Positions 33,432 through 40,856 of a stretch of 64,000 nucleotides of DNA are shown one piece after another. Source of the DNA: Tumebacillus lacus (GTDB lineage Bacteria > Bacillota > Bacilli > Tumebacillales > Tumebacillaceae); NCBI RefSeq assembly GCF_026410385.1, contig NZ_JAPMLT010000004.1, positions 186,001-250,000 of the forward strand, written 5' to 3'. Below the pieces are notes generated by a model. It saw only the letters and a program-made list of their open reading frames with translations. It was not told the origin of the DNA and did no database searches. The number at the start of each line of letters is the position of its first letter. Positions within the stretch are counted from its first letter, which is position 1. The position numbers and the translations under genes are program-made.

Positions 33432-33650
33432 ATGGAAGCACATGAGATCGTAGCCGGAGTGACGTACCACAACAAGCGAGGTCATAAGCGCACAGTGATC
33501 GGCTTTCGGAGCATCTACGTGTTGTATCGGACGCCGCGCATGACGAAGACGGTGAAGGGTGAGCCGCTTCCGTACTTTGCGGAATGGGCAACTGGCATCG
33601 TGGTACCGGAAGCGCAGAGCATCAAACAGGAGGCGAGGAATAGACGATGA
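33432..33650 (+). CDS. Hypothetical phage protein, 72 aa
   Basis: ATG 33432 after GAGGGGGAGAGG. Small beta-barrel-like protein (VTYHNKRGHKRTVIGFRSIYVLYR). Unknown. Confidence 0.6.
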   Translation: MEAHEIVAGVTYHNKRGHKRTVIGFRSIYVLYRTPRMTKTVKGEPLPYFAEWATGIVVPEAQSIKQEARNRR

Positions 33651-33880
33651 GCGAACCCGAACCGCGCTATCACCAACATGTCACCTTGTACATGAAGAGC
33701 GGGAACCAGATCGAGATCACGTTGAAAGACTTTGAGTTCAGCAGATCGTCGATTGCAAGCAAGATCTCGTGGGCGAACATCGACGGACGCACGGGGCTGG
33801 CGCACCTTGATATGTCGTCCGTAGAAGCGATCACTGTCAAGTACGTCCGCGCCGGGGAGTGCAGACCGGAAACCGCATAG
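33647..33880 (+). CDS. Hypothetical phage protein, 77 aa
   Basis: Overlaps the previous stop by ATGA. Beta-rich with a DMSSVEAITVKYV end, reminiscent of small beta sandwich phage proteins. Unknown. Confidence 0.6.
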   Translation: MSEPEPRYHQHVTLYMKSGNQIEITLKDFEFSRSSIASKISWANIDGRTGLAHLDMSSVEAITVKYVRAGECRPETA

Positions 33881-33941
33881 CAACAAGCCGAATTTCGAGA
33901 GCCTATGAGCTCTCTTTCGGCGTTTCACAAGGAGGGGGCAA

Positions 33942-34070
33942 ATGGAAGAGAGACCACGCTGCTGGGTCTGCGAGTTCCCGATGGGACGATCAGAGGATGA
34001 GAGGCAAATCTGTCAAGTATGTGAGACGGAAGAGATTTTAGCGGCCGCAGCCAAGAAGGCCGGCAAGTAG
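33942..34070 (+). CDS. Small zinc-ribbon protein, 42 aa
   Basis: CWVCEFPM and CQVCETEE make two CxxC pairs 14 residues apart; basic C-terminus. AAGGAGGGGG precedes ATG 33942. Likely single zinc ribbon. Confidence 0.62.
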   Translation: MEERPRCWVCEFPMGRSEDERQICQVCETEEILAAAAKKAGK

Positions 34071-34105
34071 CGTTTCACCAACACATAACCAGGAGGAGAT
34101 CGAAG

Positions 34106-34921
34106 ATGGCACAGACGGCAGCAGTAGCGGATCAAATGGTATTCAGCGGTATGGAAGTTAAGCTCAGCTACAAGCAGGTCGAACAGGAAGTTTTGCGCCG
34201 CTTGGAACTCTACAAGCAGAACGAAGGCCGCATCAAAGTGCTGCAGAAGATCAGCATCGGTCACGGCATGCACATCGATGCAACGCAGAGCGCGATGGCC
34301 GGCGGCAAAGATCTGCTCTCCTTGGTCCATGACAAACTGAAGCGCATGTCAGAGCGAAAGTACCTCACTGAGCATGAGCAGAAGTTGGCCGAGATCTGGC
34401 GTACCTACATGGCCGACCACACGGACATCCTCGCTCTCAGCAGCAAGCTCGTGGCGTTGAAGCAATTCCGTGCCCAAAACCACGACCAGTTTGAGGCGGC
34501 GGATCTTCGGTTGATCGACGAATTGATCCGCCGTATTGGCACCGCTGTGGCCTCCCGCAATAACTACGAGCGATACGGCTATGCGATCGGCATGGCAGAA
34601 AACGTCGATATGCACAGAGACCGCTTTGAGGTGATCATGGGCACGGAAAACAAGGCGATCGAACGTGCGCACCGGCAGATGCAGGCAAAGGCAGAGCTGG
34701 AGAATCTTCGCCACTACCAGGAGGAGATCGAAGCGGCCATCGAGACGCTGGCCTACTACAACGAGCCCTACGCACGACTGATCCGCATGCGCTACCTGAA
34801 AGATGAAAGCGTAGAAGCATCCCGGCAGTCTCTGAACATCTCGGAGAAGACCCACGACCGTTACAAGAAGAAAGCCATCGGCATGCTCGCACACTTCATG
34901 GGCATCACGAATGCGAATTGA
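34106..34921 (+). CDS. Late transcription regulator candidate (ArpU/RinA-like)
   Basis: 271 residues, all helical. The C-terminal 60 residues (IRMRYLKDESVEASRQSLNI then SEKTHDRYKKKAIG) look like sigma region 4 / ArpU-type HTH, and the N-terminal part (residues ~16-60) is a coiled-coil helix. Position at the end of the early region and ahead of tRNAs and packaging genes suits a late-gene activator. RBS CAGGAGGAG. Confidence 0.7.
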   Translation: MAQTAAVADQMVFSGMEVKLSYKQVEQEVLRRLELYKQNEGRIKVLQKISIGHGMHIDATQSAMAGGKDLLSLVHDKLKRMSERKYLTEHEQKLAEIWRTYMADHTDILALSSKLVALKQFRAQNHDQFEAADLRLIDELIRRIGTAVASRNNYERYGYAIGMAENVDMHRDRFEVIMGTENKAIERAHRQMQAKAELENLRHYQEEIEAAIETLAYYNEPYARLIRMRYLKDESVEASRQSLNISEKTHDRYKKKAIGMLAHFMGITNAN

Positions 34922-35071
34922 GGTGGTGACGGTTGAGTGACGGTTTTCTGACGGTAAGATGGCGGTTTTTTGATAGATTTCCAAGTTATTATGATAGTGT
35001 CGAGATCGAGTCGCCCGAGAGAACCACAGCAGCACACAGCCGCTCGGGGACTCGACACATACCTGATGGAT

Positions 35072-35115
35072 AGACCGTCTACAGCCACTGGAGTGCTGCA
35101 GGCGGTCTTTCTATT
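35072..35115 (+). terminator. Probable intrinsic terminator
   Basis: AGACCG...CAGC loop GCTG...CGGTCT then TTTCTATTT, ending the early transcript before the tRNA. Confidence 0.6.
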
Positions 35116-35144
35116 TCACAAGAGAAGGAGGACAACACGATGAC

Positions 35145-35225
35145 ATGGACCTAGATAAGCGTAAGACCCCAACAACATCCACCACACAGGTAAAAGAGAA
35201 GCACATACACCGGCCGCCGCGCTGA
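35145..35225 (+). CDS. Doubtful 26-aa ORF
   Basis: ATG 35145 with AAGGAGG 13 bases upstream (long spacing); a nearer ATG at 35140 hits a stop after four codons. Thr/His/basic-rich. May be spurious. Confidence 0.25.
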   Translation: MDLDKRKTPTTSTTQVKEKHIHRPPR

Positions 35226-35247
35226 CACCTCGGCGGCCCTTTCACAT

Positions 35248-35322
35248 GCGGACGTGGCCCAAGGGTAGGGCAACGGCCTTCCAAGCCGTCTAAGTCGGGT
35301 TCGAGTCCCGCCGCCCGCTCCA
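35248..35322 (+). tRNA. tRNA-Gly (anticodon TCC)
   Basis: 75 nt including encoded CCA. Anticodon stem ACGGC/GCCGT, loop CTTCCAA (anticodon 35280-35282), T arm CGGGTTCGAGTCCCG. Acceptor GCGGACG against CGCCCGC has one A-C mismatch (pair 5-68). Would read GGA codons. Confidence 0.9.
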
Positions 35323-35423
35323 AATCTTAATAATTATGGAAACACAGGTGCAATTTACCGAAAGGCGTTCAGCGATAATCACCGAATAATCATCTCATAA
35401 ACGTTAATTGAGGTGTGGATTCG

Positions 35424-35699
35424 ATGAAACTCGGTGAAGTCGCAAAAAAGCTTGGTATTACGACCAACGACGTAAAGAATGAAACAGCGAAGATGGAAGA
35501 CGAAGGAGTCGTCTTTAAGCGTATCAATAGCTATCGCGACTACTCAGAAGACGACATTAAGACGATCGCGCAGCGGAGAGGGATCGAATACCCGCCCAAG
35601 TCAAAGGAGTTTGATGATCTCATGTGGGTGGCCAATCAGATTCCAGAAGAGAAGAGGGCGGAAGTAATCGCTTATTTTCTGAAACGAGTGATAGGGTAA
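35424..35699 (+). CDS. Small HTH (MerR-like) protein
   Basis: 91 residues from ATG 35424 (RBS GAGGTG). N-terminal KLGEVAKKLGITTNDVKNE is a MerR-type winged-helix beginning followed by YRDYSEDDIKTIAQ; no effector domain. 85 bases before the HEPN gene; could be its regulator or antitoxin, though this is only positional. A+T-richer than flanking phage genes. Confidence 0.6.
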   Translation: MKLGEVAKKLGITTNDVKNETAKMEDEGVVFKRINSYRDYSEDDIKTIAQRRGIEYPPKSKEFDDLMWVANQIPEEKRAEVIAYFLKRVIG

Positions 35700-35784
35700 G
35701 GAAGAACGAGCATCTGGTGCACTTCCACATGTAGGTGTTATTAGTCCTGATGTCGAATTTCGATCTCAGGAGGGTGATGATCAA

Positions 35785-36414
35785 ATGTTGCCGAAGGAGT
35801 TACTCAACAGCTATCATGAAATACTAAATGGTTCCGGTTCGGTGGAGATGACACACTATATCGCTGAGTTGGAGATGTACGGAATCAAAAATATGGTTCG
35901 TTTCATTGATGAAGTGTATCAAAACTACGACTATGGTGATATCGGTGAGATAATTCAAGGTATTGACATGTCCCATTACCATTACCTCCCTCAACTCAGC
36001 ATTGGAGTTGCAATATCTCTTTATAGTTCGTTCGAGAACTGCCTGAACAGTGTTTGCTTGGAGTACGAAGGCACACTGGAGACGAAGATCACACTCGACG
36101 ATATGAAGGGTTCGGCGGTATTTCGCTCTGTAAGATACCTTCAAAAGGTGATCGGAATGGATCTAACTGGGTCTTTGTGGGAGGAGATACAAGCCTGGAA
36201 CGTCTTCAGGAATTGTTTAGTCCATAACGGCACCGTCATTAGAAACCAAAGTGATAAAAAGAAAGTAGAGAGCATAGGGCTGGAAGTCGACGAGAAAAAC
36301 GGAGACTGCATTACTTTTAGTGTTGATGACCTTGAAAGAATGGCAACGACATTTCATGAGTTTATCAAATTGATCATCAGCCAGTGGAGAGAAATGCACG
36401 GCACAAGCAAATGA
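35785..36414 (+). CDS. HEPN-like protein (putative RNase)
   Basis: 209 residues, mostly helical. Central segment WNVFRNCLVHNGTVI carries R142-x4-H147 (RNCLVH), the catalytic signature of HEPN RNases, and helices before it (SIGVAISLYSSFENCLNSVC) match the RiboL-PSP-HEPN/MAE_28990-like layout. Such proteins act in anti-phage defence or toxin systems. RBS CAGGAGGGTG. It lies between two tRNA genes, after a small HTH protein, with its own terminator: a moron-like cassette. A+T-rich. Confidence 0.62.
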   Translation: MLPKELLNSYHEILNGSGSVEMTHYIAELEMYGIKNMVRFIDEVYQNYDYGDIGEIIQGIDMSHYHYLPQLSIGVAISLYSSFENCLNSVCLEYEGTLETKITLDDMKGSAVFRSVRYLQKVIGMDLTGSLWEEIQAWNVFRNCLVHNGTVIRNQSDKKKVESIGLEVDEKNGDCITFSVDDLERMATTFHEFIKLIISQWREMHGTSK

Positions 36415-36423
36415 ATGGTAAGT

Positions 36424-36452
36424 AAGCATCGCGGCCGCGGTGCTTTTTCTTT
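36424..36452 (+). terminator. Intrinsic terminator after the HEPN gene
   Basis: AGCATCGC-GGCC-GCGGTGCT (one G-T pair) followed by TTTTTCTTTT. Confidence 0.8.
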
Positions 36453-36459
36453 TACCCAT

Positions 36460-36536
36460 ACTGGTGTAGCTCAGAAGGAAAGAGCAACCGCCTCCTAAGC
36501 GGTAGGTCGCAGGTTCGAGTCCTGTCACCAGTGCCA
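36460..36536 (+). tRNA. tRNA-Arg (anticodon CCT)
   Basis: 77 nt with encoded CCA. Acceptor ACTGGTG/CACCAGT perfect; D stem GCTC/GAGC; anticodon stem ACCGC/GCGGT with loop CTCCTAA (anticodon 36494-36496); T loop GTTCGAG. Reads the rare AGG codon. Confidence 0.93.
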
Positions 36537-36572
36537 TAGATCAACATCACGATAGAAAGTGAGGGCAAGGAC

Positions 36573-36656
36573 ATGAGCAACAAGACACAGCAGCGCGAAC
36601 CGCGCGGTGAGATGGCTGACATGGTAGACGCGATCCGGCGCGGGCCGACCCGATGA
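36573..36656 (+). CDS. Very small phage protein, 27 aa
   Basis: ATG 36573 after GAGGGCAAGG, ends in ATGA overlap with the next gene. Arg-rich. Probably translational coupling leader. Confidence 0.4.
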   Translation: MSNKTQQREPRGEMADMVDAIRRGPTR

Positions 36657-36988
36657 CAACGCAACTGCTGTTGCCGGCACCGAACATGAACTACTACATG
36701 TACTGGGATGCGATCAAGATCGGTGACATTGTCGAGTGGCGGCATCAGAGGAGCACGAAGCGTGGTCAGATCGTCGCGCTACTGGATGGAGCCGATGAAG
36801 CAAAGCGACCCCTTGGCGTGAAGTCCAGTCAGTGGAAGCAGTCCAAAGCATGGAGCGGTTGTCGGCGAGCTGTGGTGCGCGTCAAGAACGACCCGATGGA
36901 CCCGATAGATCTCTACTACGTGGTGACCTATCATCGGCTGGCTTGGAATGAGTTCTATATTGTGCAACAGCCGAACGCTGTCTGCTAG
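36653..36988 (+). CDS. Hypothetical phage protein, 111 aa
   Basis: Not recognised. Contains a KOW/SH3-like start (IGDIVEWRHQRSTKRGQIVALL). Coupled to the small ORF upstream. Confidence 0.6.
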   Translation: MTTQLLLPAPNMNYYMYWDAIKIGDIVEWRHQRSTKRGQIVALLDGADEAKRPLGVKSSQWKQSKAWSGCRRAVVRVKNDPMDPIDLYYVVTYHRLAWNEFYIVQQPNAVC

Positions 36989-37013
36989 AATAAGGGAAAG
37001 GAGTTGATGCGGC

Positions 37014-37400
37014 ATGCACACCCAAAAAATCATCGTCTGCGATGCGTGCAAAGAACCATTCACCGAAAACATGCATGAGCAGAAGATCGCGAACCTGACT
37101 TACAGCTACCAGAAGTGCCCGCACGAAGCATGCGGCACTGTTTATCCGATCGCTGTCTTAAGCAAAAGCATCACCCGCCGTTCGAAGGAGATCAACGAGA
37201 TTCGTTCCAAGATCGGCAAGATGAAGTTTCCGTCGCCCGTCAGTCCCGCCTATAAAAAAACGCTGGAGCGTGCGGAGAAGCTGCGAGACAAGGCAGATGA
37301 CCTCGTAAAGAAGAACCTGGCTGAAATCAAGAGTCTGATCGAAAAACACCGTGCCGACTTCGCGAAGTTTGGCCCAGTGCATACCGTCGAAGCACATTAG
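37014..37400 (+). CDS. Zn-ribbon and coiled-coil phage protein
   Basis: 128 residues: CDAC...CPHEAC ribbon in the first 40 residues, then a long helix (residues ~60-118, KKTLERAEKLRDKADDLVKK). ATG after AAAGGAG. Unknown. Confidence 0.65.
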   Translation: MHTQKIIVCDACKEPFTENMHEQKIANLTYSYQKCPHEACGTVYPIAVLSKSITRRSKEINEIRSKIGKMKFPSPVSPAYKKTLERAEKLRDKADDLVKKNLAEIKSLIEKHRADFAKFGPVHTVEAH

Positions 37401-37435
37401 TCGCCATCCAACTGGATAGGCGGCTTTTTATATCC
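37399..37435 (+). terminator. Intrinsic terminator
   Basis: GTCGCCATCCA..TGGATAGGCGGC arms (imperfect) with TTTTTAT. Confidence 0.7.
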
Positions 37436-37455
37436 CAAAGAAGGAGTTGATAACA

Positions 37456-37710
37456 ATGCAAGAGATCAAAGTGAAACTCGACATCACTGGCACTGACAAA
37501 TTCAAGGCACTGGCAGAGTTGACGGCCACCGCGATCACGACTCACCCGAATCGTAATGAGTTGGAGCGTGCCTTCTACGAGCTGGCAGGTGAATCACCGG
37601 AAGGTTATGTCGCTGGCGGCAAGATCACCACTGCTGGTCTTCAACTCGTCGGCGACAAAGGACCTGAGATCATGAATATGCCTCGGGGCTCGACGGTCCA
37701 GCCAGCGTAG
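37456..37710 (+). CDS. Small protein ending in a tape-measure C-terminal motif
   Basis: 84 residues from ATG 37456 (RBS AAGGAG). Residues ~52-84, with VAGGKITTAGLQLVGDKGPE and IMNMPRGSTVQP, closely parallel the C-terminus of this phage's own tape measure (ATGGTITRAGLTLVGEQGPE, LLNLPRGSSVVP). The N-terminal 45 residues are unrelated. Function unknown. Confidence 0.65.
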   Translation: MQEIKVKLDITGTDKFKALAELTATAITTHPNRNELERAFYELAGESPEGYVAGGKITTAGLQLVGDKGPEIMNMPRGSTVQPA

Positions 37711-37724
37711 AAGACATCGTCGTA

Positions 37725-37755
37725 TTCAAAAAAATGCCGCCAAAAAGGCGGCAAT
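37725..37755 (-). terminator. Terminator between convergent genes
   Basis: TGCCGCC-AAAAA-GGCGGCA stem; the A-run on the left gives a U-run for the minus-strand transcript. Confidence 0.75.
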
Positions 37756-37761
37756 CGACGT

Positions 37762-38202
37762 TTATCTACTAGACATCAGGGCTGTCACGGCTTGGTCGAA
37801 GAGGTTAGTTTGATGCGGATAGTCTGTTTTACGCAGTGTGATTTCTCTGCCGTCGAAGGTCAATGTAAGGGCAAGTTCCTTGAATTCACCGTCCAACATT
37901 CGAGATCCGTATGCATCATAAGTTTCGTACGACAAGAGCTTGCTCTTCACAAGAGATAAAGAGAAGACTTCGAGTTGCATCATGCATTCCTCGGGTGTGG
38001 GCCTGGGGAATTTCAAGAATCCCTTTACTAGCATTGAAGCATCAAAGGCGACGAATTTGATCTCGAGATCTTCGCCGTATCTATCATTTGCCAAACAGGT
38101 TACGGAGTTCGGATCCGGGAGAACAGCGGTAAGCCTCGATAAGTATTGTCTGCCGATGTACGTTGCATCAAGCCATTCAATAAACTGCTGATAGTTTCTC
38201 AT
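37762..38202 (-). CDS. Hypothetical protein, 146 aa (moron-like)
   Basis: Minus-strand gene within a plus-strand phage region, own terminator, A+T-richer than its surroundings: a likely cargo gene. ATG 38200-38202 follows GGAGGTGAATTT. Soluble alpha/beta protein, no motif recognised. Confidence 0.65.
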   Translation of the reverse strand: MRNYQQFIEWLDATYIGRQYLSRLTAVLPDPNSVTCLANDRYGEDLEIKFVAFDASMLVKGFLKFPRPTPEECMMQLEVFSLSLVKSKLLSYETYDAYGSRMLDGEFKELALTLTFDGREITLRKTDYPHQTNLFDQAVTALMSSR

Positions 38203-38273
38203 AAATTCACCTCCTTCCATATTAGGTGAATTCAACGAGAAAATACAAATTCCTATAAGGTGGGTGAAATGAC

Positions 38274-38432
38274 ATGAAATGGTGGCACTGCTTTATGGCT
38301 GGTCTTTACCTCCGCAGGCTTGGGAGGTACGAGGCGATCGCCAAGCGAGTTGGCTTTTTTGAAGAGAATCGTCAACATCGCAATGCTCTTGCGGAAAAGT
38401 TGAAGTATCACCACCGGAAGTGGGTTGGATGA
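38274..38432 (+). CDS. Small basic protein, 52 aa
   Basis: ATG 38274 after AAGGTGGGTG. Very basic (KWWHCFMAGLYLRRLGRYEA then KLKYHHRKW). Unknown. Confidence 0.45.
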   Translation: MKWWHCFMAGLYLRRLGRYEAIAKRVGFFEENRQHRNALAEKLKYHHRKWVG

Positions 38433-38433
38433 A

Positions 38434-38560
38434 CGGTGTAACGATACAAAACGACCCGAACCGTTACAGTGTAACGGAATAAAAGCTACATCTAATGTCC
38501 CGACAAACGACCATCCCTTGTCACGTCTCGGGTCTGTCAGCAAGGAGGTGTAACGTTACA
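38434..38560. repeat. TGTAACG palindromes upstream of DUF3486-like gene
   Basis: CGGTGTAACG half-site at 38434, perfect palindrome CCGTTACAGTGTAACGG at 38461-38477, and TGTAACGTTACA at 38549-38560 overlapping the RBS/start of the next gene. Candidate packaging or operator sites. Confidence 0.6.
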
Positions 38561-39219
38561 TGGCGAGACAGTCCAAGATCGAGCAACATGGGTGCCAAGA
38601 GATCGTGGCCGCCGGAGTACGAAATGGGAAGTCGGTGCGCGACATCGCGGAAGAATGCTCGGGTTGGGCGGGTGAAAAGATCTCGCATGCCGCCGTGCAG
38701 CGTTACATCGACACGCTCAACCAGAACAAGAGGGAAGTAATCGTCAGCAACGAGCGCGCCCTGGTCAACGTGGTCCAGCAGGACTTCGACGTCATCCAGA
38801 CCAACCTGAAGATGGCGAACAGACTCATGGCCCGCTTCGATCTGGTCGACAACTTGCCCGACTTGTTCGAGGAGCGGATGCAGGAGTTGGAGCACCGGAT
38901 CGTATCGGGCGGGGACAGCCTGCCTGATTATCTTGGTCGGTGGGCTGGCCACATGCATCAGGAACTGAAACGCAAGGTCTACGAGATGACGGCACTCTCC
39001 AAAGAGACACGCGAGCACATGAAGCTCATGGTTGACTTGAAGGAACGCGTCTATCAGTTCGAGCTGATGGGCGAGTACCTGAGCTTGTTCATGACGATCT
39101 TCCAGAAGCACAGCCCGGAAGCGTTCGAGCAATCGATGCAGGAAGTGTCCGGGCATCCGCGTATGGCGCAGATCATCGAGCAGCAGAGATTCTACCAGAA
39201 CACGAAAGGAGGCGGTTAA
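38560..39219 (+). CDS. DUF3486-like protein (Mu gp27-type small terminase)
   Basis: 219 residues. N-terminal MARQSKIEQ...GVRNGKSVRDIAEE...EKISHAAVQRYIDTL is the HTH start typical of DUF3486, and the rest is helical. Such proteins accompany terminase large subunits; however a second, P27-like small subunit lies directly before TerL. It may act as a DNA-recognition factor on the palindromes at its own start. Confidence 0.65.
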   Translation: MARQSKIEQHGCQEIVAAGVRNGKSVRDIAEECSGWAGEKISHAAVQRYIDTLNQNKREVIVSNERALVNVVQQDFDVIQTNLKMANRLMARFDLVDNLPDLFEERMQELEHRIVSGGDSLPDYLGRWAGHMHQELKRKVYEMTALSKETREHMKLMVDLKERVYQFELMGEYLSLFMTIFQKHSPEAFEQSMQEVSGHPRMAQIIEQQRFYQNTKGGG

Positions 39220-39220
39220 G

Positions 39221-39904
39221 ATAGCGCGGCACAGCGTCCTGCAGACCTTTTACGCATCGCGCAAGTGGAGAAACTTCCGGCAGTCGCTGATCGCCGAGCG
39301 CGGCAACCGTTGCCAGAGGTGCGACAACATCATTGCCAAGGCGGTCGAGATCATCGGCCACCACAAGATCGAACTGACGCCGGAGAATGTGCACGACCAC
39401 GGCATCAGCCTAAATCCTGATAAGGTCGAGCTGATTTGTAGCGACTGCCACAACCAAGAGCACGCACGGTTCGGCTACGACCTGCGAAAGAGCGTCCACA
39501 TCATCTACGGCCCACCAATGGCCGGCAAGAAGACGCACGTCGCCCAGCAAATGAAGCGCGGCGACCTGGTCGTCGACATGGACCGTTTGTATGAAGCGGT
39601 ATCCTGTCTGCCAGCCTTCAATAAGCCGGACAACCTCTACACCAACGTGATCGGCATACACAACCTGCTGATCGACCACATCCGCACACGCCTTGGCAAG
39701 TGGGGCAATGCATGGATCATCGGCGGGTATGCTGACAAGTACAAGAGAGAGAAGCTGGCCGCTGATCTCGGGGCTGAGTTGGTCTACTGCGAGGCAACCA
39801 AAGAGGAGTGCTATGCACGGCTCGCCACCAGTGAGCAGTTGCGGTACCGAGGGGCCGAGTGGCGGGGGTACATCGACAAGTGGTTTGAGCAGTATCAGCC
39901 TTAG
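39221..39904 (+). CDS. HNH endonuclease fused to P-loop domain, ATA start
   Basis: 227 residues read from ATA 39221, seven bases after AAAGGAGGCGG; no ATG/GTG/TTG occurs in frame before 39389, which would delete half the HNH domain. Residues ~10-85: WRNFRQSLIAERGNRCQRC, IIGHHKIELTPEN, LICSDCHNQEH, a full HNH fold. Residues ~90-225: P-loop IIYGPPMAGKKTHVA and a kinase-like fold (VVDMDRLYE). HNH proteins next to terminase are needed for packaging in HK97-like phages; the kinase fusion is unusual. Confidence 0.78.
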   Translation: MARHSVLQTFYASRKWRNFRQSLIAERGNRCQRCDNIIAKAVEIIGHHKIELTPENVHDHGISLNPDKVELICSDCHNQEHARFGYDLRKSVHIIYGPPMAGKKTHVAQQMKRGDLVVDMDRLYEAVSCLPAFNKPDNLYTNVIGIHNLLIDHIRTRLGKWGNAWIIGGYADKYKREKLAADLGAELVYCEATKEECYARLATSEQLRYRGAEWRGYIDKWFEQYQP

Positions 39905-39910
39905 AGTTCG

Positions 39911-40138
39911 TTAGTCCAGACTGTAATAAGCCACAAATAAGAGCACGTTGCAAATTAAGAAAAACTTGAAGAAAAATATAAATTCTGGGCTCTGTAGCAA
40001 CGATGCGAAAAGAGCAAATCCACCGATGAACAAAAGCAACTTCCAAAGAATCTTCAGGTTTGACAAGCCACCTTTTCCAACGTTACGGGTCACGTCTCGT
40101 GCGAAACGATGCGCCAGATATCTAACACCCTTACCCAT
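39911..40138 (-). CDS. Small membrane protein, 75 aa (minus strand)
   Basis: Two hydrophobic segments (residues ~30-46 LLLFIGGFALFASLL and ~54-73 FFKFFLICNVLLFVAY). ATG preceded by AGAGGATGG; TATAAA about 30 bases upstream on the same strand. A+T-rich, opposite orientation: possible lysogenic cargo. Confidence 0.5.
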   Translation of the reverse strand: MGKGVRYLAHRFARDVTRNVGKGGLSNLKILWKLLLFIGGFALFASLLQSPEFIFFFKFFLICNVLLFVAYYSLD

Positions 40139-40219
40139 TACACACCATCCTCTGAATTCTATTTATACCGTAAGTATAGACTGGATGGTTACCTCTGGAT
40201 AGAGAGGAGGGAAGAGGAT

Positions 40220-40357
40220 ATGACGTGGTGGGTTGTAGCTGCATACGGCACAGGAGTATTGACGGGCATCGGCGTGGGCATGGCGATCATGACTGGTGTT
40301 CAAGCAAAGAGGTTGAAGAAGCGAGCGCAAGAACATATTCAAGAAATGAAATGGTAG
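40220..40357 (+). CDS. Single-pass membrane peptide, 45 aa
   Basis: ATG 40220 after GAGAGGAGGG. Hydrophobic helix TWWVVAAYGTGVLTGIGVGMA then basic tail. Unknown. Confidence 0.55.
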   Translation: MTWWVVAAYGTGVLTGIGVGMAIMTGVQAKRLKKRAQEHIQEMKW

Positions 40358-40375
40358 AGAGGAGGGAACACACAA

Positions 40376-40564
40376 ATGGAATGGCTATGGGCAACACAGA
40401 GCCTGATCAACATCGGGCTTATCTGCATGCTGTGGAAGATGCACAAGGGAAAGAAAGAGACGGTGACAAATGTGCAGCTCAAAGTCGAGGGCACCGCATC
40501 GAACCCGTTCGTGTTTGAGCAGATGCTGCAGACGGCATTGAAGAGTGAAGTGAGAAAGGTGTGA
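40376..40564 (+). CDS. Small membrane-anchored protein, 62 aa
   Basis: N-terminal hydrophobic segment (LWATQSLINIGLICMLW) and soluble tail. RBS AGAGGAGGG. Overlaps next gene by four bases. Confidence 0.55.
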   Translation: MEWLWATQSLINIGLICMLWKMHKGKKETVTNVQLKVEGTASNPFVFEQMLQTALKSEVRKV

Positions 40565-40836
40565 CGATCCCGAAGACTTGGTCAAACCCGATGGAGTATG
40601 CAATAGAAGAGATTGAAGTCAGCGTGATCTATGACCATCACGCTGTCCTATCCTGTGAGAGATACATGGCTAACTCACCGCTGTACATCTGGCATGTGCA
40701 TCTGTGGTGGTGGGAGAGATGCCGGGGAGTGACACTCGAATCCAAGATGGTAAAGAAGAAGCAGCAGGTGATCGAGTGGATGAAGAGGGAGAACGAGAAG
40801 ATCCGTCGGCATAGAGAGATGGAGAAGCGGCTGTAA
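40561..40836 (+). CDS. Hypothetical phage protein, 91 aa
   Basis: GTG 40561 with AAAGGTG upstream. Trp-rich middle (LYIWHVHLWWWERC) and basic coiled C-terminal helix. Unknown. Confidence 0.55.
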   Translation: MTIPKTWSNPMEYAIEEIEVSVIYDHHAVLSCERYMANSPLYIWHVHLWWWERCRGVTLESKMVKKKQQVIEWMKRENEKIRRHREMEKRL

Positions 40837-40856
40837 AAGAGAGGAGGGGAAACGGC

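Larger units (their letters stand above)
34922..35247 (+). other. Non-coding stretch with terminator-like hairpin
   Basis: Between the late regulator and tRNA-Gly. Holds an A+T-rich promoter-like zone (34950-35000) and a hairpin with AGACCG and CGGTCT arms closing near 35,112 followed by T-rich sequence. I see no convincing gene besides a weak 26-codon frame. Confidence 0.5.
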
